Numbered from the stretch's first letter, positions 9,139 through 17,747 are shown. The stretch: DNA of 36,630 nt from Ancylothrix sp. D3o (GCF_025370775.1 NZ_JAMXEX010000026.1:1-36630), one strand, 5' to 3'. Program-made: numbers and translations. The notes: generated from the sequence alone by a model not told the origin.

Positions 9139-10128
9139 TTGATCTCTGTATTCGACACGATTTTACCCAGCAGTCAAAACAGGCGCGGGTTCCACAGTCG
9201 CAATGACCCGACAATTAAAGTTACAGAAAATGTCACTTTTGCTGATAATTTTTATCAAAATGTCGCGCCCTTTGAGCAACCTAGAACTGATACTCGTAAT
9301 GGACGAGCTATTGAAGAAGCAGATTTAAATGTTTCTTTAAATAACAGAGCAGCATTTGCCCTTTATGATACAGAGAATAGTCCACACCGCAAAACTTTAG
9401 CTTGGTATGCAGGAACAGCGAATCTTAATGCTACTGAACTGCCACCTCTACAAGATAGAAGTCCGAAAGAAAAAATTTACCGTCGGCTTGGGGATTTAGA
9501 AGCGGCAGACCGAATTCCTAATAATGATAAGATTTGGTACACGCCGGATTATCGAGGATATCCTTATATTCACGGGTCTCAAAATGCTCCTTGGGAGGGA
9601 ATTGGTACGGGTTGGTTTTACTCAGCTTTAGGTGGGGGTAAGGATAAGCGTCAATTCCCTTTACTAGGAGTTCGCACGCCGGTTAATTTTGATAACTCTG
9701 CTGAAGCAAGGATGCAGGGAGATTTTGCGGTACCTACTTTATTTAACGGCAATTTTGATGCAATAAGTAGTCGGTTTAGTCAGCAAAATATACCCGGTTG
9801 GTCTTTTTATAATGGCCCTCAAAATACTACTCAAAATCTTTCTCAACAACATTTGGTAGAGTGGAGCGAAATTACTTCTCTTGACCCCAATTTTTTGACG
9901 GGGGTGGGTTACGATTCGACTCAATCTAATTATGCTTTGAAGTTGTCAAGTGCTGGGCAACAGGAAGCCACACATAATCGCTTTCTGGTGCCCGTGTGAG
10001 GTAATTTGTGGTTTGATCTTCATGTTCCGAATCTTAGTGCTGGACAACTCAAGGTTACGCTAGAAGGAAAACCACAAATAATTGATATTATTGGCGATAG
10101 CTATTTGAGTTTTTGTTGGAAAATCTAA
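9139..10128 (+). pseudogene. Fragment of a second paralogue of the giant protein, interrupted by TGA
   Basis: From about 9178 the reading frame is clearly homologous to residues 1740-2018 of the giant protein: VTENVTFADNFYQ against WNNVTYADNYYQ, WYAGTANLN against WYAGTNNLN, WEGIGTGWFYSALGGG against WEGIGSGWFYSVLAGG, and FNGNFDAI in both. At 9997-9999 a TGA sits exactly where the intact gene has TGG (PEWGNL becomes PV-stop-GNL). The frame then stays homologous (GNLWFDLHVPN) until TAA at 10126. No ATG start exists (the ORF opens at a TTG), the upstream domains are gone and the nuclease domain is missing. It is therefore a remnant truncated at both ends rather than a working gene. Confidence 0.85.
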
Positions 10129-10283
10129 GCCAAAGTTATTATCCCAGATTTGTTTTCATCATTAACTCAAAAAAAGCTGTCCGCCAATTCTAGCATTCTG
10201 TTCGGGATAATGAAACAGCCCTCTCTTGCACGGCCCCTACAGGAATTTTTCAACAGTCAATTGATGTTTATTTTTTCAGTATT

Positions 10284-10775
10284 TTAACAACTTCCTCCCA
10301 AGATACAGGCACCAATACTCACCCAATTACTTGATCCATCTTGCCAATGCTCTTTTTTCCATATTGGGGCATTGTGTTTAAGCGTATCTATTGCAAACCG
10401 GCACGCCTCAAAAGCCTCACCCCGATGCGGACACCCCACCGCCACCAACACACTAATTTCGCCTATTTCTAACTTACCCGTCCGATGATGAATCACCACC
10501 CGGCGAACATCAGGCCACCGGACTCGTATTTCTGCGGCTATTTGAGCAAACACCCGCAGCGCCATCGGTTCATACGCCTGATACTCCAAAAACACCACCG
10601 GCTTACCATCCGTTTGATTCCGCACCGTACCGCTCATCACCACCACTGCCCCATTCCCCGGATCGTCCGCCAGCGCGTACACATCCTGAAGCGACAAAGG
10701 CGCAAACGTCATCGCAAAGTTATCACCCGGATAAGAGGTAATTTCACTTAAAAACCGCAACACCGAAACACTCAT
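10284..10775 (-). CDS. moaE: Molybdopterin synthase catalytic subunit MoaE
   Basis: MoaE is the large subunit of molybdopterin synthase. With thiocarboxylated MoaD it converts precursor Z (cPMP) to molybdopterin in molybdenum-cofactor synthesis in the cytoplasm. The sequence shows the family blocks GTVRNQTDGK, LEYQAYEPMA, VVIHHRTGKLEIGE, VAVGCPHRGEAFEACRFAIDTLK and the C-terminal PIWKKEHW with the conserved lysines. An AAGGA at 10781-10785 sits five bases before the ATG at 10775, favouring this start (163 aa) over the ATG at 10781. A later Met (MTFAPLSLQD) would give 142 aa, nearer the usual family length of about 150. It lies just downstream of pyrB on the same strand, with a 70-base gap. 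No moaD was seen; moaB is 14 kb away. Confidence 0.95.
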   Translation of the reverse strand: MSVSVLRFLSEITSYPGDNFAMTFAPLSLQDVYALADDPGNGAVVVMSGTVRNQTDGKPVVFLEYQAYEPMALRVFAQIAAEIRVRWPDVRRVVIHHRTGKLEIGEISVLVAVGCPHRGEAFEACRFAIDTLKHNAPIWKKEHWQDGSSNWVSIGACILGGSC

Positions 10776-10845
10776 ACTCATCCTTAATTTTAAAATCTTT
10801 TTGTTGGCTGGACAAAGCCCACCGGCCCAATGGTGGGAATAATTT

Positions 10846-11841
10846 CTACTTTTCTGCTTTACCTCCTCCCATCAAATAAAGCAAGGCCATCCGCACCGCC
10901 ACCCCACTTGTTACCTGTTGCGAAATTAAACTGAATTCCGGGTCATCCATCAAATCCGAAGAAATTTCAACCCCACGATTCACCGGCCCCGGATGCAAAA
11001 CTTTTACATTAGACTTGCACATTTTCAACCGTTCCCGTGTAATCCCAAAAAGTTGATGATATTCCCGTAAACTCGGCAAAAGATTCTGCTCCATCCGTTC
11101 TTTTTGCAGCCGCAAAGTCATCACAAAATCAGCATCTTGTAAAGCCGGCTCGACTGAGTAATGCAAAAATAACTTCCCTGGCCGGTTTTCCCCACATTCC
11201 GCAAATAATTGAGGCAACAAAGTCGGAGGCGCCGCCAAATGAACCTCCGCACCACTGGCAGTCAAACTCCAAATATTTGAACGCGCCACCCGCGAATGCA
11301 AAATATCGCCAACAATCGCTATCTTTTTTCCTTCCAAAAGTGATAAACGCGGATTGTTACTATCTAAAATACAGCAAATTGTAAATAAATCAAGCAACCC
11401 CTGAGACGGGTGTTCATGCTGACCATCACCGGCATTTAAAACCCCAACTTTTGCCCCCAAACGATCCATTTCCATTGCAATTGCTTGAGGAACACCGGCC
11501 TGTTTATGACGAATCACCATCATATCCGTCCCCATCGCCAAATAAGTTTTAGCCGTATCTAAAATCGTCTCACCTTTTGTCAAAGAAGAACTAGAAGCAG
11601 CAAAATTAAGCGTATCAGCAGAAAGACGTTTTGCCGCTAATTCAAAACTGCTGCGAGTGCGAGTGGAAGGTTCAAAAAATAAATTTGCCACCAGTTGACC
11701 TTGTAGCGTTGGGACTTTTTTAAGCCGACGAGATAACACTTCCCTAAAACTCCCTGCCGTTTGTAAAACAGTGTCGTATTCTTGGGAAGAAAAATCAGCT
11801 AAAGACAAAACGTGCCGGCGATTCCAAGTAGTTGTAGGCAT
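10846..11841 (-). CDS. pyrB: Aspartate carbamoyltransferase catalytic subunit
   Basis: It catalyses carbamoyl phosphate + L-aspartate to N-carbamoyl-L-aspartate, the committed step of pyrimidine synthesis. At 331 residues it is of normal length. The carbamoyl-phosphate loop STRTRSSFE is at 59-67, a second active-site block ([16 protein letters not shown]) follows, HPSQGLLDL is central, and [11 protein letters not shown] near the C-terminus closes the aspartate site. No regulatory pyrI gene is adjacent. The ATG at 11841 is preceded by a weak AGGAC only. The promoter side (11858-11960) contains an inverted repeat of the ATTAGTC/TTTGTC family. moaE follows on the same strand, but nothing links the two functionally. 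Confidence 0.97.
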   Translation of the reverse strand: MPTTTWNRRHVLSLADFSSQEYDTVLQTAGSFREVLSRRLKKVPTLQGQLVANLFFEPSTRTRSSFELAAKRLSADTLNFAASSSSLTKGETILDTAKTYLAMGTDMMVIRHKQAGVPQAIAMEMDRLGAKVGVLNAGDGQHEHPSQGLLDLFTICCILDSNNPRLSLLEGKKIAIVGDILHSRVARSNIWSLTASGAEVHLAAPPTLLPQLFAECGENRPGKLFLHYSVEPALQDADFVMTLRLQKERMEQNLLPSLREYHQLFGITRERLKMCKSNVKVLHPGPVNRGVEISSDLMDDPEFSLISQQVTSGVAVRMALLYLMGGGKAEK

Positions 11842-11857
11842 AAAATAAAAATGAGTC

Positions 11858-11960
11858 CTTTGTCATTAGTCATTTGTCAATTGTCCTTTGTCGTTTGTGG
11901 GAAGATGTTTTTTTTCTAATGACCCATGACCAATGACAATTGACACTTGACCAATGACTA
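11858..11960. repeat. Intergenic inverted repeat of the TTTGTC/ATTAGTC family
   Basis: The gap between pyrB and mgtE is built of words such as CCTTTGTC, CATTAGTC and TTTGTCAATTGTC, followed by their complements (AATGACCAATGACAATTGAC). TGTCAATTGTC at 11875-11885 and GACAATTGACA at 11935-11945 are an exact 11-base inverted pair, able to form a hairpin with a 49-base loop. The same vocabulary recurs at 27066-27225 and 28390-28500. Confidence 0.75.
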
Positions 11961-11961
11961 A

Positions 11962-13308
11962 TTATCGAACAATTTGTAGCGCCAGAGAAATCAGCGACAA
12001 AAATGTTAAGAACCCAACGGCATCAAGCAGGGTGGTCAACAGTGGGCCGCTGATCAAGGCCGGATCAAGATTAACTCGTTTGAGCCCCATTGGTAACAAA
12101 GTTCCCATAGTTGCCGCTACAAAAACATTAATGGCCATCACCAAAGCAGCAACAATCGATACCCAGCGCTCATTGGCCGGCGACCAAATCAGGGAAAGAA
12201 TCCCCAAAGAAAACCCCAAAGCCAAGGCTGTACCTACACCTGCCAAGAGTTCTTTGCGTAATATCTGCAAGGTATCGCTGGGGGTAACTTCGCCTACTCC
12301 TAAGCCGCGTACTGTGACGGAAAGTGCTTGAATGGCGACGTTTCCGCTGGCATTAGACAAAATTGGCATAATAACGGCTAACACCGGCACCACAGAAATC
12401 ACTTGCTGAAACGGTGCAATGGCGCTGGCGGCACCAATATACAAGCCAATATTCCCAACCAGCCAAGGCAGGCGTTTTTGGATGGTAATGAGGGGAGGAG
12501 ACAATGCGGCTTCGTCACCGCCGCTGACACCGGCAAGTTTTTGGATGTCTTCGGTGGCTTCTTCTTCGAGGATGTCGATCACATCATCGATAGTCACAAT
12601 TCCTACGAGCCGTTCTTCTCGATCTACCACCGGCAATGCAATTAAATCATACCGCTTCAACAACCTGGCAACTTCTTCTTGGGGCATTTCTGTCCGCGCT
12701 TTAATCACCCTGTCGCTGGCGATATCTTTAATTTTTGCTGTTGGAATTGAAAACAATAATTGCCGCAAAGAAACAACGCTGACTAATTTACGATTGTCAT
12801 CTGTTACATAGGCATAGTAAATTGATTCTTTGTCTTGGTCGCTTTTACGCATTTTTTCGAGGGCTTCTTGCACCGTCAAGCCTTCGCGCAGGCGCACATA
12901 TTCGGTCGTCATTACTCGACCGGCGGTGTCTTCGTCATACCCCAAAATAGTTGCTGTTGCTTGCCGTTCGCTGGGGCTGAGTTGTTGCAATAGCCTCTTA
13001 ACCAAGCGGGCCGGCAGTTCGTCAAATAAGGCTGCCCGGTCGTCTGGGCTCATGGCTTCCATAATTTGACATACTTGCACATCGTGCAAAGCTTCGAGTA
13101 GTTCTTCTTGCACTTCTGGCGGCAAGTATTCAAACACATCAATCGCTTGCGCTTTGGAAAGCAGACGAAATGCCAATGCTCGCCGTTCGGGGGGCAGTTC
13201 TGCAATATATTCTCCGACATCAACTGCCGGCTGACTGTTTAATTGCAGCTTAAGCTGATTCAGGTCGGCAATGGCGGAAAAAGAAATAGCCTTTTCCTGG
13301 GTTAACAT
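11962..13308 (-). CDS. mgtE: Magnesium transporter MgtE
   Basis: MgtE is a homodimeric Mg2+ channel of the inner membrane, gated by Mg2+ bound in its cytosolic domains. The 448 residues match the family length (Thermus MgtE, about 450). The order is an N domain of helical hairpins (about 25-125, ELPPERRALAFRLL), two CBS domains (about 130-190 and 195-250, ending GIVTIDDVIDILEEEATED), a connecting helix, and about five membrane helices from 275. The family pore motif appears as PILSNASGN, and a conserved Asp lies in the last segment (LDAVGF). AGGAGG four bases before the ATG at 13308 fixes the start. It is divergent from the lipoprotein gene at 13531. Confidence 0.97.
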   Translation of the reverse strand: MLTQEKAISFSAIADLNQLKLQLNSQPAVDVGEYIAELPPERRALAFRLLSKAQAIDVFEYLPPEVQEELLEALHDVQVCQIMEAMSPDDRAALFDELPARLVKRLLQQLSPSERQATATILGYDEDTAGRVMTTEYVRLREGLTVQEALEKMRKSDQDKESIYYAYVTDDNRKLVSVVSLRQLLFSIPTAKIKDIASDRVIKARTEMPQEEVARLLKRYDLIALPVVDREERLVGIVTIDDVIDILEEEATEDIQKLAGVSGGDEAALSPPLITIQKRLPWLVGNIGLYIGAASAIAPFQQVISVVPVLAVIMPILSNASGNVAIQALSVTVRGLGVGEVTPSDTLQILRKELLAGVGTALALGFSLGILSLIWSPANERWVSIVAALVMAINVFVAATMGTLLPMGLKRVNLDPALISGPLLTTLLDAVGFLTFLSLISLALQIVR

Positions 13309-13387
13309 TCATCCTCCTATGTCTCCCCCTCGCTGGGAGACAATTTTGGCCACCCAGCTTAGAGGAGTTTATTACTACTGTCTGGTG

Positions 13388-13403
13388 ATGGACTTCGGTC
13401 CAT
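13388..13403 (+). other. UUCG-type hairpin in the divergent mgtE/lipoprotein intergenic region
   Basis: ATGGAC-TTCG-GTCCAT is a six-base-pair stem closed by a TTCG tetraloop, stable in RNA read from the plus strand; read from the minus strand (mgtE leader) the loop is CGAA. No T-run follows. It could belong to either 5' leader. I saw no recognisable M-box or other riboswitch core around it. Confidence 0.5.
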
Positions 13404-13530
13404 AGATTTCAAAAAATGCAACATCGGTTCTGCTACCCGCAGATCCGCTATTTTCAAGGTTATCTCAGTCGGGTGAAATCGACAATCTGTTTTTAGGGCA
13501 AAAATATAATTTTGGGGAGTGATATTTTTT

Positions 13531-14046
13531 ATGAAGGCAAAGAAAATTTTAATCACCGGCTTGTTGTTGATATCTGTGGCCGGTTGTGTGCCAGAAACGC
13601 AGCAACCACCTGCACCGACACCGACAACACCAGCTACAACGGAACCTTTGAAAGCATCGCCGACGCCGGTTGCCAAACCTACGCCAAGTGAGAAAATGGT
13701 ATCGGTGATGGTCTATAAGGCGGATAGTGATTGTCAGTCTTTGGTACCAGAAAAAGTTGAGGTGCCGGCAAAGTCTTCGATGGAGGCGGCTGCGGGTAAG
13801 GTGGTAGAACGTTACGATACGGGGGATTTTGATGTGGCGGGGTATCGGGTAAGTGTGGATGCAAAAACGGGGGTGGCGACAATTGATTTTAGACTTGCAC
13901 CAAATTCTAAGCGCCGGTTTGTGTCTTTATCCAGTTGTGAGCAGTTTGCTTTGTTTGGCAGTTTGAAGAAGACTTTAACAAGTAATCCTGCTTGGAAAAT
14001 TAAAGAAGTTCGTTTTACAGAACGGGGCAAACCAATTGAAATTTAA
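13531..14046 (+). CDS. GerMN-domain-like lipoprotein, 171 aa
   Basis: A lipoprotein signal peptide (MKAKKILITGLLLISVAGC) ends in the lipobox VAGC, so the mature protein should be lipid-anchored. A Pro/Thr/Ala-rich linker (about 20-55) is followed by a domain starting VSVMVYKADSDCQSLVPEKVEV, which fits the opening of the GerMN fold (VTVYF...LVPV), and a central VDAKTGVATIDF strand. GerMN domains occur in spore-germination GerM and in cyanobacterial cell-envelope lipoproteins; the ligand is unknown. Two cysteines (SDCQ, SSCEQ) could form a disulfide. A GTG at 13519 extends the frame by four codons, but GGGGAG at 13514-13519 supports the ATG at 13531. The gene is divergent from mgtE. Confidence 0.8.
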   Translation: MKAKKILITGLLLISVAGCVPETQQPPAPTPTTPATTEPLKASPTPVAKPTPSEKMVSVMVYKADSDCQSLVPEKVEVPAKSSMEAAAGKVVERYDTGDFDVAGYRVSVDAKTGVATIDFRLAPNSKRRFVSLSSCEQFALFGSLKKTLTSNPAWKIKEVRFTERGKPIEI

Positions 14047-14096
14047 AGCGCTGTTGGGAGTTTAAAAAGTGTTTTTCCCTAATCACTAATTACCTA

Positions 14097-14717
14097 TCAA
14101 CCAAATTGTGAAACTGCGGGACAGCGGGTGATATACCAGCGCCAGGGGAATTCTTTTCCTTGGGAAATACCGATGCGGGTAGTTTGGGTGAAGGTGATAT
14201 TTTGATGGTCGAGATTTTGCTGGAATTCGTTTGTGCGGTGTTCTAACCAAAAAGGTTGTCCGTTGTCTAATTTTGTGCCGTTTAAACTAAGGTCAATTAG
14301 CAAGACTTTGCAAAGTTTTCCGGGCCCGGCTGCGGTGCGATGAAGTTTGCGGTTTTTTTGCAAATCTATCCAAGGGGGGAGAGTTTCTAATTGCAAGGCG
14401 CGAATTAATACGGCGCTGGGAATGTTTTGTTTATCGGTGACGATGTTGAGGCAATGATACATTCCGTAGATTAAATAAATATATGCTAATCCTGCCGGCC
14501 CAAACATTACTTCGTTGCGTTTGCTGCGTTGCCGGTAGGCATGACAGGCGGGATCTTCTGGCCCATAAGCTTCTGTTTCAACAATGGTACCTCGAATTAA
14601 AGTCCCGTCGGGAAATTGGCGGACTAAAACGCAACCCAGCAAGTCGGGGGCCACTTCTGTTGATGGACGGGCTAACCATAAATGGTCTACAATCCGGTTA
14701 GAATGAGTGGGATTCAT
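14097..14717 (-). CDS. mpg: DNA-3-methyladenine glycosylase (AAG/Mpg family)
   Basis: This enzyme removes alkylated or deaminated purines from DNA, starting base-excision repair. The 206 residues match the family (about 190-210). Diagnostic blocks are LARPSTEVAPDLLGCVLVR, GTIVETEAYGPEDPACHAYR with the catalytic Glu in VETEAY, RNEVMFGPAGLAYIYLIYGMYHCLN, VLIRALQLE and the GPGKLCKVL block. The end (WRYYI in the family, here WRWYITRCPAVS) is intact. The start at ATG 14717 has no strong ribosome site but fits the family N-terminus. It is convergent with the lipoprotein gene, 50 bases away. Confidence 0.95.
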   Translation of the reverse strand: MNPTHSNRIVDHLWLARPSTEVAPDLLGCVLVRQFPDGTLIRGTIVETEAYGPEDPACHAYRQRSKRNEVMFGPAGLAYIYLIYGMYHCLNIVTDKQNIPSAVLIRALQLETLPPWIDLQKNRKLHRTAAGPGKLCKVLLIDLSLNGTKLDNGQPFWLEHRTNEFQQNLDHQNITFTQTTRIGISQGKEFPWRWYITRCPAVSQFG

Positions 14718-14841
14718 GGTGTTTTACACCGGCACCGATGCTGCTTTAAACTTCTATTGTAGCAGGTAGTATAAAGCTGTGGTGGGTGTGCGGATGAATG
14801 CGCTTGAATCTGTTGTTTGAAATCAATTTTGGGAAGAACAA

Positions 14842-14964
14842 ATGGACGTTAAATTAATTTTGGTAGTTTTGACTGGTGTGTTTACGGTTGCCTGTCTGTT
14901 TTTTGGCACGAAAAACGGTTTCTATGATAGTGATAATTATCATGGAAATGGTTCGGCTCACTAA
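14842..14964 (+). CDS. ndhP: 40-residue single-span membrane protein, probable NDH-1 subunit P
   Basis: The ATG at 14842 follows a GGGAAGA ribosome site and encodes 40 residues: an N-terminal membrane helix (LILVVLTGVFTVACLFFG, about 5-22) and a polar tail TKNGFYDSDNYHGNGSAH. Length, topology and the GFYD...NYHGNGSAH tail fit the small NdhP subunit of the cyanobacterial NDH-1 complex (cyclic electron flow and respiration in the thylakoid membrane). The assignment is from memory of the family and is not certain. A clean intrinsic terminator follows 26 bases later, so this is a monocistronic small gene. It is divergent from mpg. Confidence 0.7.
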   Translation: MDVKLILVVLTGVFTVACLFFGTKNGFYDSDNYHGNGSAH

Positions 14965-15274
14965 TTAGGTTTGTTTGTTTAGTACAGAGGACACAGAGGA
15001 TTTTCTCTGTGTTTTTTTGTGTTTATAATTCACTGCAAAACCCCTTTGTGCTGCAACTGAATATACAGGTATTATGGAGGATGCTGACTAGATTGTGAAT
15101 AATATTTTCTCAAATTTGTGTGATTACACTCAATAGCTAAACAGTGATGCGGGGTATTTCTTAGGACGGCAGGTGTAAGAAACCGGCCCTCTTTATAAAA
15201 GCTTTGATAGGATGGAAAAATTATCCCAGAAAAAGTTTCTGGGGTTAGGGTTTCCAATAATAAGTATAAAAAAA
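14965..15274. other. Intergenic stretch between two convergent small genes
   Basis: Apart from the terminator at 14991-15018, I see nothing convincing in these 310 bases: no start with a ribosome site, no tRNA and no long repeat. ORFs on the minus strand here are out-of-frame extensions into the TPR gene. Confidence 0.5.
14991..15018 (+). terminator. Intrinsic terminator of the ndhP-like gene
   Basis: ACACAGAG pairs with CTCTGTGT around a six-base loop (GATTTT), immediately followed by a run of seven T. Stem plus T-run on the plus strand, 26 bases after the stop codon, is a textbook Rho-independent terminator. Confidence 0.85.
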
Positions 15275-15805
15275 TTAAGCCTGAGCGAAATAAAACAAAC
15301 CGGCCACAGTGATAATTCCCACAATTAAAGCCAGCCAAATAAAGCGATTATCTTTTGTGTTGACTTGCGATAAGTCTAACGGTTCGCTTTCCGATTTTTG
15401 AGAGCGTTTTCCTGTAGAATTAGAATTACCACCACCGGCCCCTTTCGCATTGTTTTCGCTTCCCTCAAGGCCGGTTAAATCGGGAATTTCAACCAGCCAT
15501 TCAGGACGACTTCTCAGTTTAGGCGCTTCCAAAATCGAGAGTAAACGTTTACTTTGTTTTCGTGTTTCAATGTGGGGATGGTTATTTAGTACCCTGCATA
15601 AAGCAAGCGCTTCTGAACGCTGATCCGCAGCTTCATAAGCCGTAACTAACCAAATTAAAATTTCTCCCCCTAAACGAGAGTTTCGATCCACCAGTTCTCG
15701 CGCTTTTTCGAGTTTCTGGACTGATTGCCGGTATTCTCCGCGCTCAAAGGCGACCTTGCCAGCTTGCAATTCAATTTTGGCCTGTTCTAAGATGTCTGAA
15801 CTCAT
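15275..15805 (-). CDS. TPR protein with C-terminal membrane anchor, 176 aa
   Basis: The N-terminal part (about 1-95) is helical with TPR-like spacing (AKIELQAGKVAFERGEYRQS followed by KLEKARELVD and WLVTAYEAADQRSEALALCR). Next come a conserved-looking block (LRSRPEWLVEIPDLTGLE), a polar Gly/Ser/Asn linker (about 125-150) and a single hydrophobic helix at the extreme C-terminus (IWLALIVGIITVAGLFYFAQ), as in tail-anchored proteins with the bulk in the cytoplasm. The function is not recognised; similar short TPR plus anchor proteins are widespread in cyanobacteria. The ATG at 15805 (MSSDILEQAK) is preferred over the ATG at 15829 by its reading; neither has a clear ribosome site. It is divergent from aroK. 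Confidence 0.75.
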   Translation of the reverse strand: MSSDILEQAKIELQAGKVAFERGEYRQSVQKLEKARELVDRNSRLGGEILIWLVTAYEAADQRSEALALCRVLNNHPHIETRKQSKRLLSILEAPKLRSRPEWLVEIPDLTGLEGSENNAKGAGGGNSNSTGKRSQKSESEPLDLSQVNTKDNRFIWLALIVGIITVAGLFYFAQA

Positions 15806-15986
15806 TTTTAAATTAGATAGATGCTGCACTTATTATAACAAACGCATTAATCAAAACCGGCCACGACAGGAAAAACTGTCTCTAAAAATTTCTAAATGTT
15901 AAAATAAGTAACTTAACAAAATTAGCCAAAAATTGTCTTAAAATGAGGTAAAATTAGGAAAAATCACTCAAGGAGAATAAAGGCCG

Positions 15987-16547
15987 GTGACGGATTTATT
16001 AAAAGGCGTGAATTTGTATTTAATAGGCATGATGGGAGCGGGAAAAACAACCGCAGGCCGACTATTGGCTGCCCAATTAAATTATCGCTTTGTCGATACA
16101 GATGAGATGATAGAGAAAGTAGCAGGAAAGCCGATTACAGAAATATTTGGCCAAGAAGGAGAAGCAGCTTTTAGAGAATTGGAAAGCAAAGTTTTAGGTG
16201 AAGTTGCTGCCTATAAAAATTTAGTGGTAGCCACCGGCGGCGGGATTGTTTTGCGGCGGGAAAATTGGGGTTATTTGCGTCATGGTGTCGTGCTGTGGTT
16301 GGATGTGCCGGTGGAACAACTTTATGCAAGAGTAAAAGATGATAACAGTCGGCCTCTGTTACAAGATCCTGACCCAATGGCAAAGCTGCAAAGCATTTTA
16401 GAAAGTCGGCAAAATTTGTATGCTCAAGCCGATGTGCGCGTCCGAGTCGAAGCCGGTCAAACGCCCAAACAAGTTGCCGCAGTTGCATTTGAGGAGATCC
16501 GCAAGGCGTTAAAACCAGAGCAAAGTCAGTCGGCGGAGTTAAATTAG
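15987..16547 (+). CDS. aroK: Shikimate kinase
   Basis: It phosphorylates shikimate with ATP in the chorismate pathway. The P-loop GMMGAGKTT is at residues 14-22, the shikimate-binding DTDEMIE follows, then the EAAFRELE block and the glycine-rich VATGGGIVL. The lid with its arginine (DDNSRPLLQ) and the adenine-side SRQNLYAQADVRV are present. The 186 residues are normal. The start is a GTG at 15987; AAGGAG about 12 bases upstream supports it, and the P-loop distance is as usual. argB follows on the same strand after 96 bases, so they may be cotranscribed. Confidence 0.96.
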   Translation: MTDLLKGVNLYLIGMMGAGKTTAGRLLAAQLNYRFVDTDEMIEKVAGKPITEIFGQEGEAAFRELESKVLGEVAAYKNLVVATGGGIVLRRENWGYLRHGVVLWLDVPVEQLYARVKDDNSRPLLQDPDPMAKLQSILESRQNLYAQADVRVRVEAGQTPKQVAAVAFEEIRKALKPEQSQSAELN

Positions 16548-16643
16548 TGAGAAATTGTCAAAATTTCAACAACTAAAAACATTGTTCACCGGCCCTTTGA
16601 TCGGTAAACTCAATTTAATCCTATTTCTATCAATTGATCGCCC

Positions 16644-17540
16644 ATGCTAACCGAACAAGAAATCACTAACTTAGATGATGCAACGCGGGTGCGAGTGCTT
16701 AGTGAGGCACTGCCCTATATTCAAAAATTTGCCGGTCGCACTGTTGTGATAAAATACGGCGGTGCAGCAATGAAAGACAGTTCGCTCAAAGATAAAGTTA
16801 TCCGCGATATTGTGTTTCTCGCTTGTGTTGGTTTGCGGCCCGTAGTCGTTCATGGCGGTGGCCCAGAAATCAATAGTTGGCTGGATAAACTAGGAATTGA
16901 ACCGCAATTTAAAGACGGTTTACGAGTCACAGATGCGCCGACAATGGATGTGGTAGAAATGGTTTTAGTCGGGCGTGTGAATAAAGAACTCGTTTCTTTA
17001 ATTAATCAGGCCGGTGGTCAAGCAGTGGGGCTTTGTGGCAAAGATGGAAACTTGTTTGAAGCGCGACCAGAAGGCAAGGAAGGTATCGGTTTTGTCGGCG
17101 AAGTTAGCCAGGTAAATATTGGGCTTTTGGAATCTCTGGTAAACAATAAATATATCCCGGTGGTTTCCAGTGTAGCAGCCGATAAAAACGGTCAAGCTTA
17201 TAATATTAATGCCGATACAGTAGCGGGTGAACTTGCCGCAGCTTTGGGGGCGGAAAAGTTGCTTTTGTTGACAGATACCGCCGGCATTTTGGAAAATTAT
17301 AAAGACCCCTCCACCCTAATTCCCAAATTAGATATTCAACAAGCACGGCATTTGATTTCGACAGGTGTAGTGGCCGGTGGAATGATTCCAAAAGTGCAAT
17401 GTTGCGTGCGTTCTCTGGCCCAAGGCGTGAAAGCCACTCACATTATTGATGGTCGAGTTCCCCACGCTTTACTGTTAGAAATTTTGAGCGATGCTGGTAT
17501 TGGTTCAATGTTGGTGAGTTCAGAGTTTATTCGCAGCTAG
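16644..17540 (+). CDS. argB: Acetylglutamate kinase
   Basis: It phosphorylates N-acetyl-L-glutamate, the controlling step of arginine synthesis. The 298 residues show VIKYGGAAM (Lys37 for phosphoryl transfer), [59 protein letters not shown] and GGMIPKV. An N-terminal helix ahead of the kinase core (about 1-27) is the feature of arginine-inhibited hexameric forms, and in cyanobacteria such enzymes are activated by PII (family knowledge; PII is not in this window). The start is ATG 16644, with no clear ribosome site but the expected N-terminus. A terminator follows 15 bases after the stop. Confidence 0.97.
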   Translation: MLTEQEITNLDDATRVRVLSEALPYIQKFAGRTVVIKYGGAAMKDSSLKDKVIRDIVFLACVGLRPVVVHGGGPEINSWLDKLGIEPQFKDGLRVTDAPTMDVVEMVLVGRVNKELVSLINQAGGQAVGLCGKDGNLFEARPEGKEGIGFVGEVSQVNIGLLESLVNNKYIPVVSSVAADKNGQAYNINADTVAGELAAALGAEKLLLLTDTAGILENYKDPSTLIPKLDIQQARHLISTGVVAGGMIPKVQCCVRSLAQGVKATHIIDGRVPHALLLEILSDAGIGSMLVSSEFIRS

Positions 17541-17555
17541 TCTGTTTTTTTTAAG

Positions 17556-17587
17556 AAAGCCGGTTTATCCAAAAAATCGGCTTTTTT
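17556..17587 (+). terminator. Intrinsic terminator after argB
   Basis: AAAGCCG (17556-17562) pairs with CGGCTTT (17578-17584), with a run of six T from 17582, 15 bases downstream of the argB stop. Confidence 0.8.
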
Positions 17588-17691
17588 AAACCCAATCCCC
17601 TACCCCTTGTAGAAAATCTGTGATGCCTGAGTTTAAATTTCTTTAAATTATTATGACAATTTCCTGATTATGCTCTATAGTAACCGAGGAT

Positions 17692-17706
17692 CGATGCTAC
17701 GCATCG
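17692..17706. repeat. Small palindrome CGATGC-TAC-GCATCG upstream of the 496-aa gene
   Basis: A six-base-pair perfect inverted repeat with a three-base spacer, 41 bases before the ATG at 17748. It resembles the GCGTAGCATCGC-type short palindromes scattered in cyanobacterial genomes. It could be a mobile palindrome or part of the leader. Confidence 0.5.
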
Positions 17707-17747
17707 CACACCTGTAAACCCTCCGAAACAAAGGAGTTCAACAAAAA

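Noticed and set aside
12403-13069. Several plus-strand ORFs inside mgtE
   Set aside because: Out-of-frame antisense readings of a strongly conserved gene.
13309-13530. Magnesium (M-box) riboswitch upstream of mgtE
   Set aside because: None of the M-box conserved segments were recognisable; only a simple tetraloop hairpin is present.
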